NCBI GenBank assembly: GCA_001723765.1
Contig: MAYW01000001.1
Location: 1 to 64,000 of the forward strand
DNA from: Candidatus Scalindua rubra
Lineage (GTDB): Bacteria; Planctomycetota; Brocadiia; Brocadiales; Scalinduaceae
Direction of reading: 5' to 3'
Length of the DNA stretch: 64,000 nucleotides
Shown: positions 40,722 through 48,624 of the stretch, piece by piece
Layout: every line of letters starts with the position of its first letter
How positions within the stretch are numbered: position 1 is the stretch's first letter
Notes under the pieces: model-generated
The model's input: the letters and a program-made list of their open reading frames with translations, nothing else
Told to the model about the DNA's origin: nothing
Databases searched by the model: none
Position numbers and translations under genes: made by a program

Positions 40722-42545
40722 CTATAATCCTACTCCGCTTTTTTCTAGTAGTTTATTGATTTCTTTATTAGGCTCCCAAAACACACTCTTCATGGATATT
40801 GCATCCACAGGACAATCTTTACAATTACCACATCTGATACAAACATCAGTATACCTTATTACAATACCGTCTTTACTAACATGAGGCCGATAATCACCGC
40901 CAGTATCTACATCGACCTGCTCAAGCGCATCAACAGGACATACGCTGCTGCATCGGCCGCAGAGTATACAATCATCCGTCGCCACGTTAATATTAAGATC
41001 ACATTTCAGACAACGTTCGGCCTCTATTTGCGCCTGAGATTCAGTAAGGCCAAGTTCTACTAAATTAAACGTGCCCTGTCTTTCTCCCACATTTAACATT
41101 TGCATCTCTTGACGGGGCACGGCATCATAATTTCCCTCTCGCGCATTACATTCGCTATCCAAAAGCGTAACCCAAACTTTCTTCTCAGGCTCTTGAAGGT
41201 TTTCTCCCCTTATATATCTATCGATGGCCTTTGCAACTTTGTGACCATCTGCAACTGCTTCAATTACGATTCTTGGTCCGTAAGCAACGTCACCTCCCGC
41301 AAATACACCTGGTCTTGTAGTTGCAAGAGTTTCATCATCAACCTTTATTGTACCTCTTGGTGTCAACTCTATCTCAGGGCGCCCCTCTAGCCAGGATGCG
41401 TCAGGAGTCTGACCAACTGCTAATATCACAGTATCTGAAGGGATAGTACTTTCACTACCCTCAATAAATGTTGGATTAAACCTGCCGCTACTATCAAAAA
41501 CAGATTTAACATCCAGGGTTTCCAACCCCACGACCCTGTTATTTTCTCTAATGATTCTCTTGGGCCCTTTAGATGGATTAAGTATTATTCCTTCCTCCTC
41601 TGCTCCTTCAATCTCATGCTCGAATGCAGGCATCTCTTCTTTAGACTCCAGGCAGACTACGTGTACTTCTCGGGCCCCTAGACGAATTGCCATCCTCGCA
41701 GCGTCCATCTCAGCATGTTCGTATCCAACGTTTTCAGTAAACCTTACAGCGGTTCTTGCAGTATCCATTGCGACGTTCCCACCCCCAACCACTATCACTT
41801 TTTTACCCAGACTTTTCATAACACCGAGACTTACGCTTTTCAAAAATTCTAGGCAATCCATAACGCCATCCCCTTCTTCTCCAGGGATCCCAAGTTTTCT
41901 AACCTTCTGTGCGCCTGCAGCAATAAATACGGCTTTATATCCCTCTTTTAATAAATCAGAAATCGTCTTTCCTGGTTTTCCAATAGGGGTATTTGTCTTT
42001 ATCTTAACACCTCGTGCCTTAATATTATTTACATCAAACATTATTTGTTCTCGCGGTAACCTGTAAGATGGAATTGCCCACATCATCATACCGCCTACTA
42101 TAGATTCCTTTTCAAAAACAGTCACCTTGTATCCCATACCAGCGAGGCCGTTTGCTGCTGTTAATCCAGCAGGACCAGCTCCAATTATGGCAACTTTTCC
42201 TTTTCTCTTTTTTATCTTTTGGGATGGGATTTCTATTTTATTCTTGTAAATGTAGTCTGTAACAAACCGCTTTAAGGCATCAATTGCTACTGGTTTGTCA
42301 AAATCACCACGTTTACATTTGGTCTCACATGGGCGTGCGCATATATATCCACAAACGGCAGGGAATGGATTGGTTTCTAACATCAATTTATACGATTCCA
42401 GATACCTACCTTGATTAATCAGACGTATGTAACCAGGCACATCCATATGCGCCGGGCAGCGATGTTGGCAACGAATGTTTTTTTCTAACCAATCCAAATC
42501 AAGAGCTACCCGTGTCCCTTGTTTAGATATAGTCGATTGGCTCAT
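40722..42545 (-). CDS. GltD-like NAD(P)/FAD oxidoreductase with Fe-S clusters, bc-complex subunit
   Basis: A 607-residue soluble protein. The N-terminal Fe-S domain has C-Q-H-R-C-P-A-H-M (about 26-34) and C-G-Y-I-C-A-R-P-C-E-T-K-C. The FAD site is G-A-G-P-A-G-L-T-A-A (about 121-130), the NAD(P) site is V-G-G-G-N-V-A-M-D-T-A (about 247-257), and at the end are two [4Fe-4S] motifs, C-I-L-C-G-R-C-S-S-V-C-P and C-I-R-C-G-N-C-K-D-C-P (one residue short in the last gap). It resembles glutamate synthase small subunit but no large subunit is near. In an operon with Rieske and cytochrome b it probably couples quinol chemistry to NAD(P)H, perhaps reverse electron transport. Confidence 0.9.
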   Translation of the reverse strand: MSQSTISKQGTRVALDLDWLEKNIRCQHRCPAHMDVPGYIRLINQGRYLESYKLMLETNPFPAVCGYICARPCETKCKRGDFDKPVAIDALKRFVTDYIYKNKIEIPSQKIKKRKGKVAIIGAGPAGLTAANGLAGMGYKVTVFEKESIVGGMMMWAIPSYRLPREQIMFDVNNIKARGVKIKTNTPIGKPGKTISDLLKEGYKAVFIAAGAQKVRKLGIPGEEGDGVMDCLEFLKSVSLGVMKSLGKKVIVVGGGNVAMDTARTAVRFTENVGYEHAEMDAARMAIRLGAREVHVVCLESKEEMPAFEHEIEGAEEEGIILNPSKGPKRIIRENNRVVGLETLDVKSVFDSSGRFNPTFIEGSESTIPSDTVILAVGQTPDASWLEGRPEIELTPRGTIKVDDETLATTRPGVFAGGDVAYGPRIVIEAVADGHKVAKAIDRYIRGENLQEPEKKVWVTLLDSECNAREGNYDAVPRQEMQMLNVGERQGTFNLVELGLTESQAQIEAERCLKCDLNINVATDDCILCGRCSSVCPVDALEQVDVDTGGDYRPHVSKDGIVIRYTDVCIRCGNCKDCPVDAISMKSVFWEPNKEINKLLEKSGVGL

Positions 42546-42586
42546 ATATACACCTTTTGTAAGAAATATAGCCTATATATAAATAT

Positions 42587-43090
42587 TTATATAAACAACT
42601 CCGTTTCGAGTGGTACTATTTTACTTGTATCCGCAACCAACTTGCCCTCATCTGAAAGTGAAAGTTGAAAATGGTACAATGGCCTAGGCGCCGGACCTGC
42701 AAAATTTACTCCGTCCCTATAATATTTACTTCCATGACATGGACATTCAAATATGTTCTTTTCCTTTGTCCAATGCACTGCACAACCGAGATGTTGACAT
42801 ATCATTGATATTACCTTAAAGCTATTACCATCCCTTACAATAAAAACCCTCCTTGTCTTTAGTGTTGTTACTGTATTCTCCATAAAATCCGATGGCAAAC
42901 CAACGGAAAAAACTGGAGAAGGCTCAAAAAGAACCTTAGGAAAGAAAAACCCTTTAGGCCCCAATATTTCCCACGCATAAGCTAACATTGTTACAAGGAA
43001 AACCCACCATCCAGCAATAGTAAAAAAGTCTCTCCTAGCAGTATATATACCACCCTTTGACGTTTCTTTTTCTTTTACCATATTAACCAT
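42587..43090 (-). CDS. Rieske [2Fe-2S] protein of the bc complex
   Basis: A 167-residue protein with one N-terminal membrane helix (I-A-G-W-W-V-F-L-V-T-M-L-A-Y-A-W) and the two Rieske boxes C-Q-H-L-G-C (about 98-103) and C-P-C-H-G-S (about 115-120), in which two cysteines and two histidines hold the cluster and the outer cysteines form a disulphide. P-A-P-R-P-L follows. The ATG at 43090, seven bases after AAGGA, is chosen over a longer frame from 43165. This is the first gene of the operon and is 41 bases from the NAD(P) oxidoreductase gene. Confidence 0.93.
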   Translation of the reverse strand: MVNMVKEKETSKGGIYTARRDFFTIAGWWVFLVTMLAYAWEILGPKGFFFPKVLFEPSPVFSVGLPSDFMENTVTTLKTRRVFIVRDGNSFKVISMICQHLGCAVHWTKEKNIFECPCHGSKYYRDGVNFAGPAPRPLYHFQLSLSDEGKLVADTSKIVPLETELFI

Positions 43091-43421
43091 AATTAAATCC
43101 TTAATATATATAAAATAATACAGATTAATTAATTGAGTTTTTTCGTAATATGAATTTAATAACAACTACTTTTTATTCATGATAGTATGTAAACTCTATG
43201 TGAAACGGGAAAGTTTAACAAAGTGATAACTAAATAGCAATAGTGTTTTGATATTACTTTTATCCAAATAATATACACTTAATTTTTAGTATTTGTTGAG
43301 AATTGCAAAAGATGTACCATAAAAAAAAAGAAATGCAAAATAGACGTGATTGTCTAAGTACTTACTAATAATGAACATATGAATATCCGAACTCTTAAGG
43401 AAACAATTTGTTTATCATTTC

Positions 43422-43448
43422 ATTATATTCTTTTTGACAACCTGTCAA
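43422..43448 (-). promoter_or_regulatory. Candidate promoter of the bc-complex operon with overlapping palindrome
   Basis: On the minus strand TTGACA (43448-43443) and TATAAT (43427-43422) are separated by 15 bp, a little short. The -35 is part of an inverted repeat ttgac / gtcaa (43434-43448), and another perfect 6+1+6 palindrome tgacat-t-atgtca lies at 43475-43487. Such repeats look like sites of a CRP/FNR-family regulator. The leader to the Rieske ATG would be about 325 bases. Assignment is tentative. Confidence 0.3.
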
Positions 43449-43591
43449 TACATATCGTAATTAAAAAAAATGAATGACATTATGTCAGCACCTAAAAATT
43501 TTCTTGCTATTTTAAATACTGAACATTACTTCTATTGAACCAGGTGAAATATTCATTCATACCGTACACAAGACTATTGGTTTAAAATTGT

Positions 43592-43831
43592 CTATGGGCT
43601 TTTTTTTACAAATATCTTGTATCCATTATCAAATTTCTCAACCTTTATAATCCTGTGCCCTTCCTCTTTTATACTCCTTGGGACATTTCTCATCGGCTCT
43701 CCATCATCGAGGGCCACTTCCAAAACCTGCCCACTTTCCATCATCTCCAGCTTTAATTTTGTCTTAACAAAATTAATCGGACACAGAACACCTCTTAAAT
43801 CGATTTTTTCATCTATTCCATTTTCATTCAT
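43592..43831 (-). CDS. TusA/SirA-like sulfur carrier protein
   Basis: A 79-residue protein: I-D-L-R-G-V-L-C-P-I-N-F-V-K-T-K-L (about 10-26) contains the active cysteine of TusA-type persulfide carriers, although the usual C-P-x-P is C-P-I-N here. V-A-L-D-D-G-E-P and E-G-H-R-I-I-K-V follow as in the family. It lies 24 bases after the JAMM protease gene and closes a sulfur-linked operon. It probably relays sulfur in the cytoplasm; the lacking second proline is common in divergent members. Confidence 0.85.
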   Translation of the reverse strand: MNENGIDEKIDLRGVLCPINFVKTKLKLEMMESGQVLEVALDDGEPMRNVPRSIKEEGHRIIKVEKFDNGYKIFVKKSP

Positions 43832-43855
43832 TTTTTCTTTTTGCCTATCATTTTT

Positions 43856-44497
43856 CTAAAAAAAGCCTTTTAACACCACTTGTTTTAAATACTCGTAGCC
43901 TTCCTTACACGCGAAATAGATACCTATACCTGTTAAACCCCAACTAAAAAAGTAGCTAATGGAGGCTGAACCAGCTTTTACTTTTAAAGATAAAGGAAGA
44001 AAAAAAATAAGCGGAATACAGAAATAAAAAATAAAACTAAATGCTATAAGTGACACTCCTATTATAAATTTACGTCTATTTATTTTTAGTTTTTCTTCCT
44101 CAAGTGTCTGCTTTTCAGAATCAAAACACCAGGATTTCAGTTCCTCTTCTTTTCCGTTTCTAACAGATATTATTATGTACGAATACTCTGTCCATACACA
44201 TGCACATTCTTTATCAAAAGCTGATGGAGCCGCTGGATGGTCAGGATGTGAATGATAAAGGCCTATTATCTTTAGTTTTTTTTTTGTTGCTTCTCTATCA
44301 ATCTTGTCAAATGTCTTTGAATCTATCTCATATCTATCCTCTGCCCTTACCTTGTTCTTATTTTCAACCGGGTAAATTTCACATACCTCTTTTTCAGAAC
44401 CATTACTACCTACAAGAATACCACAACATTCAAAGGGATAAGCAGTCTTTGCCTCTTTTAACATCTTGTTGATTAAACTCTGATTAATATAAATCAT
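43856..44497 (-). CDS. JAMM (M67/Mov34) metalloprotease with C-terminal membrane helices
   Basis: A 213-residue protein. Residues 1 to about 135 are a JAB/MPN metalloprotease: C-C-G-I-L-V-G (about 21-27), E near 34, and the zinc motif H-S-H-P-D-H-P-A-A-P-S-A-F-D (about 79-92). In sulfur pathways such proteases trim C-terminal residues of ThiS/MoaD-like carriers so that they can be thiocarboxylated. The last 65 residues add two membrane helices (I-G-V-S-L-I-A-F-S-F-I-F-Y-F and a second near 175-195), not usual for the family. The ATG at 44497 directly follows a hairpin (44506-44526). Confidence 0.83.
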   Translation of the reverse strand: MIYINQSLINKMLKEAKTAYPFECCGILVGSNGSEKEVCEIYPVENKNKVRAEDRYEIDSKTFDKIDREATKKKLKIIGLYHSHPDHPAAPSAFDKECACVWTEYSYIIISVRNGKEEELKSWCFDSEKQTLEEEKLKINRRKFIIGVSLIAFSFIFYFCIPLIFFLPLSLKVKAGSASISYFFSWGLTGIGIYFACKEGYEYLKQVVLKGFF

Positions 44498-44505
44498 ATT
44501 TTCTT

Positions 44506-44526
44506 TACCACACTGAAAGTGTGGTA
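44506..44526. repeat. taccacact / agtgtggta hairpin upstream of the JAMM gene
   Basis: A perfect 9-bp stem with loop gaa lies 9 bases from the ATG of the JAMM gene and would hide its ribosome binding region. A close relative (ttaccacac / gtgtggtaa) is at 47016-47038, so it is a repeat family rather than a specific operator, although it may still affect translation. Confidence 0.6.
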
Positions 44527-44563
44527 GGTTATAAACTAGTTTGCTGCTGGCGGTCACCTCTCT

Positions 44564-44980
44564 CTAAATAAAGAGCTGCGTTTCAGTACCTTCAGCCATT
44601 TTCAACATTGTAGGTAAACCCAGTATGTCATCAACCTTACTATTCACCAGCTCTTCATCCAGTTCCATTAACTTTACAGCGCCGCTGCATGCGTAAATCT
44701 CCAGATTTCCCAACCTTCTTACTTCATTTAATAATTCCTTTAACCTAATTGGATTTTTGTGTTGCGCCGATTCTATTAGTCTTTTATCTTCGCCCTGAAT
44801 TTCAACAGAATACTCAATTTCATCAAGCTTGTCACTCACGAATTTCTTAAGCGCCCAAAAGAATAAAAATATATAAACTTTATTCCCCATAGAGGCTGCT
44901 GTAGTAGCTAACATTACTGCCTGATACAATTTATCATAAGTGCCACTATGCAGAAAAAGTATAAATTTTTTCTCTTTCAT
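44564..44980 (-). CDS. DsrE/DsrF-like sulfur-relay protein
   Basis: A 138-residue protein of the DsrE/F/H fold: an N-terminal strand, L-Y-Q-A-V-M-L-A-T-T-A-A-S-M-G-N-K-V-Y-I-F (helix and second strand, about 18-38), and I-Y-A-C-S-G-A-V-K-L-M (about 94-104), where the single cysteine is in the usual active position. These proteins receive or transfer persulfide sulfur, often with TusA. Its ATG meets the stop of the sulfite-reductase-like gene (44981) and the JAMM gene follows. Confidence 0.82.
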   Translation of the reverse strand: MKEKKFILFLHSGTYDKLYQAVMLATTAASMGNKVYIFLFFWALKKFVSDKLDEIEYSVEIQGEDKRLIESAQHKNPIRLKELLNEVRRLGNLEIYACSGAVKLMELDEELVNSKVDDILGLPTMLKMAEGTETQLFI

Positions 44981-45871
44981 CTAATCTGTAATAAAAGGGC
45001 GCGCAACTTCTTCTCCGTATTTTTCTAATCCAACACGATCAATAGTTGTTCCTATCCTTTCTCCTCTCTTACCATTTTTCTTATACCAATCAAGGGTTTG
45101 TTCAATAAAATCTAACACTTTTTCATCCGGCAAGAACAACATAATTTCATTTGCCTTTCTTGGATGTCTTCCATGTTTTCCTCCTGCCCGGCAACCCAAC
45201 CCTTTCGTTTTTCGGTCCATGCATTAGTAGGGCATGCTTTTTATACAATCTCCACAATACACACATTTTTCTCTATAAAAAATAGGTTTCCCATCTTCTG
45301 CCGCAACTATGGCTCCTTCCAGACATGCCTTTTCACACAGAGTACATCCAGTACATGGATCTTCTTCCCAATGCGGATCTACAATTCCCTGAAACCCCAA
45401 ATCCATTCCCCTTGTTCTAGAGCAGTCTATTGGACAACCAGAAAACGAAATCTTAAACTTGTGATGGCAAGTCGTACCAAAAAATTTTTTATCCACCTCC
45501 AACGCCTTCTTCTGAGCATCCATAATCCCTTTGGGATTATACTCACAACCACCACAAGCAGTAGGAACACGAACTCTGGGACCACAAGATGCGATTGGCT
45601 GTCCAAATTCTGCCAGTTCATTTACAACTGCATCAAAATCATCTATGTGTACACCAATAATTTCAACTGATTGCCTAAAACTGAGGTGGCAATAACCCAT
45701 TCTACTATATTTTTTCGCGACTTCGGCAATCTTGACCATCTTGTCAATGTCAAGCCTACCTCCTGGCACTCTCAAACGAACTGTAAAGAGATCTTTCTGG
45801 TTCTGTTTTATAAATCCACCAGACTTTAATTCATTAAAGTCAATCCTTTTAACATCAGTACTTTCGGGCAT
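44981..45871 (-). pseudogene. Sulfite/nitrite reductase-like sirohaem Fe-S protein, two frameshifts
   Basis: Frame one (45871-45224) has V-R-L-R-V-P-G-G-R, a sirohaem-type C-G-P-R-V-R-V-P-T-A-C-G-G-C...F-S-G-C-P-I-D-C (about 92-145) and ferredoxin motifs C-T-G-C-T-L-C-E-K-A-C and C-V-Y-C-G-D-C. It stops after S-M-P-Y. A second frame reads C-P-T-N-A-W-T-E-K-R-K-G, and a third (45220-44981) G-G-K-H-G-R-H-P-R-K-A. Together they form one protein of about 295 residues resembling AsrC-type anaerobic sulfite reductase subunits. Two small indels (near 45240 and 45195) must be undone; sequencing error or recent decay are both possible. Confidence 0.7.
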
Positions 45872-46045
45872 TAATAACCCCTTAAGACTAACAAATAATA
45901 GAATTTACTCCTATAGCTAAAAATTATGTTATCACCTATAGAGAAATGTTGCAAGTAGAAAAAAGCTTGTGGAAAAAGCTCGAAAGTGAGTGAAAAGCTT
46001 AATGATTGGTATACTACTGAGAGCATAAAGTAGTTTACAGTGATG

Positions 46046-46669
46046 TCACTCAAATATAATTTCTCTCATCTTTGCTTCTGCTTCTTTAATTCCTTTGGTC
46101 TTTACAATCTCCAGAATATCCTTTTCTGCTAGTCTTTGAAGTATCTTTCTACGTTTTGCATCATCTTTTATTTCAGATAATGCAACATTACGCATTTTAG
46201 TTAATAGATTAATATATTCACCATATTCTGGGCCAAAAACGACTTCTAATTCTTCTCTAATACTTTTAGCAAGGGCAGGACTTGCTCCACCAGTTGAAAT
46301 GCTTATGCAAAGGTCTCCCCTGTTTACGGTTGAAGGAACTATGAATGAACAAAGTTCCGGGTAATCAACTACATTCACAATTATGTTTCTTTTTCCAGCA
46401 TCTGTTGATACCTTCTTGTTAACTTCATCATCATCTGTAGCTGCAATTACAAGTAAGGCGCCATCCAAAAACCTTTCATCATAACTTTCATTTATTAGCG
46501 TAAGCCTTTTCTCCCTTGACATTTCAGGACAGACTTCAGGACAAACCACGACTACGTCTGCACCTGCCTCTTTCAGGCTGCATGCCTTTCGATATGCTAC
46601 TTTACCACCTCCAACAATAACACACTTTTTACCTTTAACATCCAAATAAAGAGGATAAAATCTGGGCAT
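46046..46669 (-). CDS. Precorrin-2 dehydrogenase / sirohydrochlorin ferrochelatase
   Basis: A 207-residue Met8p/CysG-N-type enzyme that oxidises precorrin-2 with NAD+ and inserts iron to give sirohaem. Features: P-L-Y-L-D-V-K-G-K-K-C-V-I-V-G-G-G-K-V-A (about 4-23, Rossmann motif), A-T-D-D-D-E-V-N (about 91-98), V-N-V-V-D-Y-P-E-L-C-S-F-I-V-P-S, and I-S-T-G-G-A-S-P-A-L-A. The ATG at 46669, six bases after GGGAG, is preferred over in-frame ATGs 46675 and 46687. It lies upstream of the sirohaem-using sulfite-reductase-like gene, a sensible pairing. Confidence 0.9.
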   Translation of the reverse strand: MPRFYPLYLDVKGKKCVIVGGGKVAYRKACSLKEAGADVVVVCPEVCPEMSREKRLTLINESYDERFLDGALLVIAATDDDEVNKKVSTDAGKRNIIVNVVDYPELCSFIVPSTVNRGDLCISISTGGASPALAKSIREELEVVFGPEYGEYINLLTKMRNVALSEIKDDAKRRKILQRLAEKDILEIVKTKGIKEAEAKMREIIFE

Positions 46670-46796
46670 TTCCATCTCCCATATCATATAGCCTATTGAA
46701 ATTATGTTCCTTAGGAATTGTTTTTTACTCCCTTAGATGATAAATTTTTATTGAATTTCTTCACATAGCTTATATTATATTTTAGGTTTGTATCCC

Positions 46797-46856
46797 AACC
46801 TGGACAAGCCAGAACCAAAAAGGTAAATAATTCATTTATTCTGGCTTGTCCAGGTT
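46797..46856. repeat. 60-bp element with perfect 18-bp inverted ends
   Basis: aacctggacaagccagaa (46797-46814) pairs perfectly with its reverse complement at 46839-46856, leaving a 24-base loop. No coding content. A likely transposase-dependent (REP- or MITE-like) element. Confidence 0.7.
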
Positions 46857-47015
46857 GTCAAATGAAAACCTACGGTTTTCAAACTTTCCCTTAAGTATAG
46901 AGAATAGCTAAATTATAAAATAAGGCAATTTAATTTTAGCTCAACCTGGTTGTTACTGGTTTGAAACTAAAAGAACTCTTTATTATTCCAAAGCTTTGTT
47001 ACTAAACAATTTTCA

Positions 47016-47100
47016 TTACCACACAGAAGGTGTGGTAAAACAGTCTCTAAGCCGACAATTTTCAGTCAAAAAAAGCAAGAAATTGTTGGCTTAGAGACTG
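47016..47100. repeat. Two nested palindromic repeats, second one shared with 58407-58505
   Basis: ttaccacac / gtgtggtaa (47016-47038) is followed by a 60-bp element (47041-47100) with 21-bp inverted ends starting cagtctctaagccgacaat, one mismatch, around ttcagtcaaaaaaagcaag. The same element, diverged and with an extra insertion in its loop, lies at the truncated 3' end of the second NarL-type gene. Confidence 0.75.
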
Positions 47101-47145
47101 ATTGATAATTATCAAATATTAATTAAAACGAAGATTTGAACTCGT

Positions 47146-47286
47146 AGAGCAGAGAAAAAAGAAATAAATGAAGTTGAGTATCGGTATTTAAGATGGTATC
47201 CTAATAATAGGGATGAAGAAATCATCTCTATGGCGGAAATGTACTTGAACAAAATTCATAAAAATGCAGAGGATGCCTTAAAGTAA
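47146..47286 (+). pseudogene. Unassigned gene remnant
   Basis: A frame of 46 codons without a proper start reads E-I-N-E-V-E-Y-R-Y-L-R-W-Y-P-N-N and E-I-I-S-M-A-E-M-Y-L-N-K-I-H-K-N-A-E-D-A. It has protein-like composition but is too short to name and has no ribosome binding site. Probably the 3' tail of a lost gene next to a repeat cluster. Confidence 0.3.
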
Positions 47287-47305
47287 ACGTAAAAGGAAGG
47301 TGCAT

Positions 47306-47791
47306 ATGGCTGGATTTTTAGATAAATTTAGAAAAAATGTAATTACATCTGTATGGAAAGACAAAATAGATGAGCCTAAGGTGAAAGGTATAGATGATAA
47401 AATTGCTTTGGGGGTGTTGCTATGGGTTGTAGCTGAAGCTGATGAGAAGTTTCTGGCGAAAGAAGATGAGAAAATCAGAGAAATCCTTACTTTATATAGT
47501 AAGATTTCAGAAGAGGAGATAATGACTGTTTTAGCTTCCATTAAGGAAGCTGCGAGGGAAAGAATAGATCTGCATCGTTTTACTCGTGAGGTAAGCGCGA
47601 ATCTGCCTTATGACGTTAAAATATCAATTATAGAGACTCTTTTTCGTGTAGCGTGTTGTGATGAAGAGTTAGATCATAAGGAGATTGAAATAATAAGGAA
47701 AATATCAGGCTTATTCCAAATAGCGCATAAAGATTTTATTAATGCCAAAATAACGATTAAGAAAGAATTCGGCTTAGACACCACTAAATAA
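47306..47791 (+). CDS. TerB-like protein
   Basis: A 161-residue all-helical acidic protein of the TerB/DjlA-N type. L-L-W-V-V-A-E-A-D-E-K-F-L-A-K-E-D (about 32-48) and V-A-C-C-D-E-E-L-D-H-K-E-I-E-I-I-R-K-I-S (about 114-133) are the two duplicated metal-binding helix-turn segments (A-D-x-x...E and D-x-x-x-D-x-x-E). Members bind metal ions and occur in tellurite-resistance and membrane stress systems. The ATG at 47306 follows AAGGAAGG. No other ter gene is nearby, so the role is open. Confidence 0.8.
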   Translation: MAGFLDKFRKNVITSVWKDKIDEPKVKGIDDKIALGVLLWVVAEADEKFLAKEDEKIREILTLYSKISEEEIMTVLASIKEAARERIDLHRFTREVSANLPYDVKISIIETLFRVACCDEELDHKEIEIIRKISGLFQIAHKDFINAKITIKKEFGLDTTK

Positions 47792-47870
47792 AGAGGAGAC
47801 ACGCAAGAAGCTAGAAGTGAGATATTAGATGCTAGATGGTCACTCGTCATTTGTTTTGTTTCTTTCTGTG

Positions 47871-47957
47871 TATCTCCGTGGCTAATTAATTTGCTAGCAT
47901 TCGTTTAAGAACTCCTTCTCGCCAGCAATAAAATCACCATACGTTTCCCTTCTCCTA
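47871..47957 (-). pseudogene. Partial copy of the lysA 3' end and its downstream sequence
   Basis: About 87 bases match 48601-48690, the end of lysA plus its downstream gtatctccgtggctaattaa. They encode the same tail on the minus strand (E-E-E-F-L-N-E-like) with several base changes. The copy abuts the stop codon of the coiled-coil gene, so that gene is flanked by direct repeats of the lysA end. A duplication or insertion event must have produced this. Confidence 0.7.
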
Positions 47958-48413
47958 TAGTTTTTTCTTCTTTTGGGGCTTTAAAATCTTTTTCTTTTTA
48001 ATTGAAGCTGTTGAATTCTTTTTTGTTTGAAGTGCTTTATTAATCCTATCGTCAATTTTATTTAACTTATCTTGCACCTTTGTATCAATAATGTTCTCTA
48101 CTTTATTTACAACTTCTTCTTTCTTCCCTTCTATTTCAGAAGTTAACTTTTCAATTTTTGTAGTAATCTCCTTCTTTAAATCTTTTATCCCGGTTTCTAT
48201 TTTTTCGAGAGTAACAACCGATTTTTCCTTCATTTCTACTTTCGACTCAATTGTATCATCTACATTTACATATCTTTGTTTTACTTCTTCTCGAGTTCTC
48301 ACAATTCTACGATAGATGCGCTCAATAACAATACCACTAACTATAAAGGCAATGATAATCAAATACAAATTATTCATTAATATAAAATCTTTAAAACCTG
48401 CAAGCGGATTCAT
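47955..48413 (-). CDS. Membrane-anchored coiled-coil protein
   Basis: A 152-residue protein: one N-terminal membrane helix (N-L-Y-L-I-I-I-A-F-I-V-S-G-I-V-I, about 15-30), a long charged coiled coil (about 40-125; L-E-K-I-E-T-G-I-K-D-L-K-K-E-I-T and similar heptads), and a very basic tail (K-K-K-K-I-L-K-P-Q-K-K-K-K-L). No family recognised. It resembles small structural or phage-shock-like membrane proteins only in architecture. It sits between two copies of the lysA 3' end, so it may have arrived or been duplicated there; its start has no marked ribosome binding site. Confidence 0.6.
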   Translation of the reverse strand: MNPLAGFKDFILMNNLYLIIIAFIVSGIVIERIYRRIVRTREEVKQRYVNVDDTIESKVEMKEKSVVTLEKIETGIKDLKKEITTKIEKLTSEIEGKKEEVVNKVENIIDTKVQDKLNKIDDRINKALQTKKNSTASIKKKKILKPQKKKKL

Positions 48414-48624
48414 ACGGTCGACCTCTTGAACCCCATTTATAAAAAGGGTATTTTTAACTATTTTCGTAACTGTCTGTTTTAGTGTCTGTTATGTCGCTAT
48501 CACTTATTTTACAACAATTTACAACGTAGCTATATTAAACCTATATAATGCTAATGTCAAACAATTTATTTGACCAATCATAAGGAGATAAAATCAAGGA
48601 GTATCTCCGTGGCTAATTAATTTG

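Noticed and set aside
41551-42066. A 171-codon plus-strand frame
   Set aside because: Antisense shadow over the NAD(P)/FAD oxidoreductase gene, whose cofactor motifs are clear on the other strand.
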